48,399 nt of DNA from an uncultured Pelagibacteraceae bacterium (GTDB lineage: Bacteria > Pseudomonadota > Alphaproteobacteria > Pelagibacterales > Pelagibacteraceae), in assembly GCA_902565935.1 (NCBI GenBank), contig CACFGT010000011.1, positions 1 to 48,399 of the forward strand. Direction: 5' to 3'. Below are positions 46,348 to 48,399 of the stretch, piece after piece. Every line of letters starts with the position of its first letter. Positions within the stretch are counted from its first letter, which is position 1. The notes under the pieces are model-generated. The model saw only the letters and a program-made list of their open reading frames with translations. It made no database searches and was not told where the DNA came from. The position numbers and the translations under genes were made by a program.

Positions 46348-47658
46348 ATGTTAGATCTAATAATTAAAAATGGACAGTGTTATATTAATGGAAAGTTAGA
46401 AAAGAGAAATATCGCTGTTAAAGATGGTAAAATTATAAAGATAGGTGAAGTTTCAGAAAAAACCAAAGAAGTTTATGATGCAAAAAATCAAATTGTTTTA
46501 CCAGGCTGTATAGATACCCAAACACATTTTAGAGAACCAGGCTCAACTGATACAGAGGACCTCCATTCAGGTAGTAGAGCTGCAGTAGCTGGAGGTATCA
46601 CAGGTGTATTTGAAATGCCAAATACCAATCCACCAACTGCAAACATAAAAGAATTTCAAAGAAAACTAGATCTTGCTAAAAATAGAATGTATTGCAATTA
46701 TGCTTTTTATTTTGGAGCAACAGCTGACAATGTAAGTCAATTAGCAGAACTAAAAGACTTAGAAGGATGTTGTGGTATAAAATTATTTGCAGGATCTTCG
46801 ACTGGTAATCTTTTAGTAGCAGAGGAAGAGGATATTGATAAAGTATTTCAAAACTGTTCTAAAGTTGTAGCAGTACATTCAGAAGACGAGGAAATTTTAA
46901 ATAAAAATAAAAAATTAATCAAACAAGGAGATGTGCATTCTCATCCTGTGTGGAGAAGTGAAGAGTGCGCAATGTCATCTACAAGAAGAATAGTTAGAAT
47001 TGCTGAGAAATATAATAAAAAAGCTCATGTACTTCATATAACAACTAAACAGGAAATAGATTTTTTATCTCAACACAAAGGAAATATTACTTTTGAAATT
47101 ACTCCCCAGCATCTAACTATCTATGCACCAGATTGTTATGATAAACTTGGAACTTATGCACAAATGAATCCACCCATAAGAGATAAATCTCATTATGATC
47201 GATTGTGGTATGCAGTAAAAAATAATTTAAATGACACTATTGGTTCAGATCATGCCCCTCATTTAAAAGTAAATAAAGATAAAGAATATCCGAACTCACC
47301 TTCGGGAATGCCAGGTGTTCAAACTCTTATGCCGGTAATGTTGAACCACGTGAATGATGGAAAATTATCACTTAATCAATTGATTAATTTAGTTTGTGAA
47401 AATCCAGTTAAAATTTTTGGAATTAAAAATAAAGGATTTATTAAAGAAAATTATGATGCAGATTTTACTATAGTAGATATGAATAAAAAGATTGTTATTA
47501 AGAATGAAAATATTGAGAGTAAATGTGGATGGTCACCTTTTAATGGAGTTGAATTTAAAGGCACACCAATGGCCACAATTATATCTGGAAAAATAAAAAT
47601 GAAAGAGGGTAAAATTTTAGGAGATCCAGAGGGAACGGCTTTAAAATTTTCGAATTAA
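46348..47658 (+). CDS. pyrC: Dihydroorotase-type amidohydrolase with altered metal motif
   Basis: 436 residues of the COG0044 dihydroorotase family. Order of motifs: IDTQTHFREPG (Gln58, His60), carboxylatable Lys145 in GIKLFAGS, VAVHSED (His177), VLHITT (His230), ITPQHLT, and GSDHAPH (Asp301). The first His of the usual HxH is Gln58, a form I recall from alphaproteobacterial dihydroorotases, so metal binding may differ from E. coli PyrC. Likely converts carbamoyl aspartate to dihydroorotate; allantoinase or hydantoinase activity is less likely. It overlaps the opposite-strand gene by 18 bp. Confidence 0.88.
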   Translation: MLDLIIKNGQCYINGKLEKRNIAVKDGKIIKIGEVSEKTKEVYDAKNQIVLPGCIDTQTHFREPGSTDTEDLHSGSRAAVAGGITGVFEMPNTNPPTANIKEFQRKLDLAKNRMYCNYAFYFGATADNVSQLAELKDLEGCCGIKLFAGSSTGNLLVAEEEDIDKVFQNCSKVVAVHSEDEEILNKNKKLIKQGDVHSHPVWRSEECAMSSTRRIVRIAEKYNKKAHVLHITTKQEIDFLSQHKGNITFEITPQHLTIYAPDCYDKLGTYAQMNPPIRDKSHYDRLWYAVKNNLNDTIGSDHAPHLKVNKDKEYPNSPSGMPGVQTLMPVMLNHVNDGKLSLNQLINLVCENPVKIFGIKNKGFIKENYDADFTIVDMNKKIVIKNENIESKCGWSPFNGVEFKGTPMATIISGKIKMKEGKILGDPEGTALKFSN

Positions 47659-48399
47659 ATTAATAGTCGCTTCATCAAATTCTTCAGGTCTCATAGCATT
47701 ATTAGTCAATTTAAAATCAATCAAATAATCGTTTATTTTTTTACTTAAAACATAATTAGATTTCAATTCATCGCCCCCAGTTATTGAAAAAGCGTAATTC
47801 GTTTCTTTATTTGGTAAATATCCAATTGCTATGTGAACTTTATCGGTATGTCCTGATCCTAGAGCCTGATTACGTTCATATATTAAAAAGAGGCTGAAAT
47901 TATCCTGCAGCACAATATCTAAACCAATTTCTCCACTAATATTATGCAGTGCACCAGAGTGTAAGGTGTCACTAAAACTTACACTACCATCACCTGTATA
48001 AGTGTATTCAAAATTTGAGGAACGATCTAAATCGATAACGTATTCAATTTTTCCATGTCTTTTTAAAGTATATTTTTCATTTGAAACATCTTCGACTGCA
48101 GCAAATCCCGCTCTAATTTTTTTTGTCCGAAGATGTTGTTTTTTTACTTCTATACCACCAGTGCCAACTTCCTTATAGGATCCTAAAATAGTGTGACCAA
48201 TATCAAATCTTCCAGAGGGAATAAAAGTCAAATTATCTTTTTTAATTTCATCTTTTACTCTTATGGTCCCATATATCTGCTTTCCTGTTCTATTAGCAGT
48301 TAAATTTATTCCATCTAGAACAGTTAATAAGTCAGACTTTAATCTTCCAATTCCAATAAAAGTATCAAGAAATTTAGTATCATCTTCTATTGGGGTAGT
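47641..48399 (-). CDS. Putative outer-membrane beta-barrel / autotransporter C-terminal domain, partial
   Basis: The minus-strand frame is open from the right edge of the window to the stop at 47641, about 252 residues, with no start in view. The visible part alternates polar and hydrophobic residues in short strands (GRFDIGHTILGSY, YTYTGDGSVSF, NFSLFLIYERN, VHIAIGYLP, NYAFSITGG), with few charged hydrophobic helices, and ends in IRKF*, a terminal Phe typical of barrels folded by BAM. The pattern fits the C-terminal translocator of an autotransporter, but I could not confirm the family. N-terminal passenger lies outside the window. Confidence 0.6.
   Translation of the reverse strand, partial: TTPIEDDTKFLDTFIGIGRLKSDLLTVLDGINLTANRTGKQIYGTIRVKDEIKKDNLTFIPSGRFDIGHTILGSYKEVGTGGIEVKKQHLRTKKIRAGFAAVEDVSNEKYTLKRHGKIEYVIDLDRSSNFEYTYTGDGSVSFSDTLHSGALHNISGEIGLDIVLQDNFSLFLIYERNQALGSGHTDKVHIAIGYLPNKETNYAFSITGGDELKSNYVLSKKINDYLIDFKLTNNAMRPEEFDEATINLIRKF

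Overview
The window is a 48.4 kb chromosomal segment of an AT-rich, streamlined alphaproteobacterium, almost certainly of the SAR11 clade (Candidatus Pelagibacter or a close relative). This rests on very short intergenic gaps (the longest is 113 bp), lysine/isoleucine/asparagine-rich proteins, alphaproteobacterial marker genes (TrcR/DUF1013, split PntAA/PntAB/PntB, long-form FolP, cysteine-free L31) and gene order. I see no insertion sequence, prophage, CRISPR array or rRNA operon. No stretch over 300 bp lacks a gene.

Layout. (1) 1-2549, + strand: proton-translocating transhydrogenase pntAA (cut by the left edge), pntAB, pntB. (2) 10886-2620, - strand: a Calvin/glycolysis-type carbon block (tkt, gap, pgk, class I fba) running into thiE, efp, suhB, rpmE, trcR, rpsU and the initiator tRNA. 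(3) 10942-26655, + strand: a coiled-coil protein and zapA (division), folate enzyme fau, ymdB-like phosphoesterase, yebC, a phage-type RuvC-like resolvase, the Tol-Pal envelope operon (tolQRAB, pal, cpoB), then tilS, ftsH, folP, glmM, thiD, purA. (4) 26652-28564, - strand: rpoH and rluD. (5) tRNA-Arg, then a - strand tsaC plus ABC exporter operon. (6) 31135-34152, + strand: xseB-ispA-dxs isoprenoid operon, then aroC (-), pdxH (+), ispB (-). (7) 37022-43432, + strand: S49 peptidase, glyQ, glyS, ppdK. (8) nadC-nadA (-), tRNA-Leu (+), ygfZ (-), a pyrC-type dihydroorotase (+), and the 3' part of a putative outer-membrane beta-barrel protein (-) cut by the right edge.

How it fits together. Most genes are core housekeeping: central carbon flow, NAD(P)H balance, thiamine, folate, NAD, quinone, isoprenoid and pyrimidine precursors, translation factors and envelope maintenance. 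Carbon genes lean towards reversible or gluconeogenic enzymes: class I aldolase, PPDK, and a GAPDH whose cofactor-site residues suggest NADP use. ThiE and ThiD together match the pyrimidine (HMP) salvage known for Pelagibacter.

I did not find a clear-cut new multi-gene system. The observations most worth a second look are: a phage-type resolvase in the ruvC slot with ruvA, ruvB and ybgC absent; rpsU with no AUG/GUG start and a Shine-Dalgarno placed for an AUU codon; a GAPDH with NADP-type residues; altered active-site loops in FolP and a metal-ligand change in PyrC; a heat-shock-type promoter at ftsH; convergent genes that share a TTAA stop-codon palindrome; and long A-runs inside essential genes.
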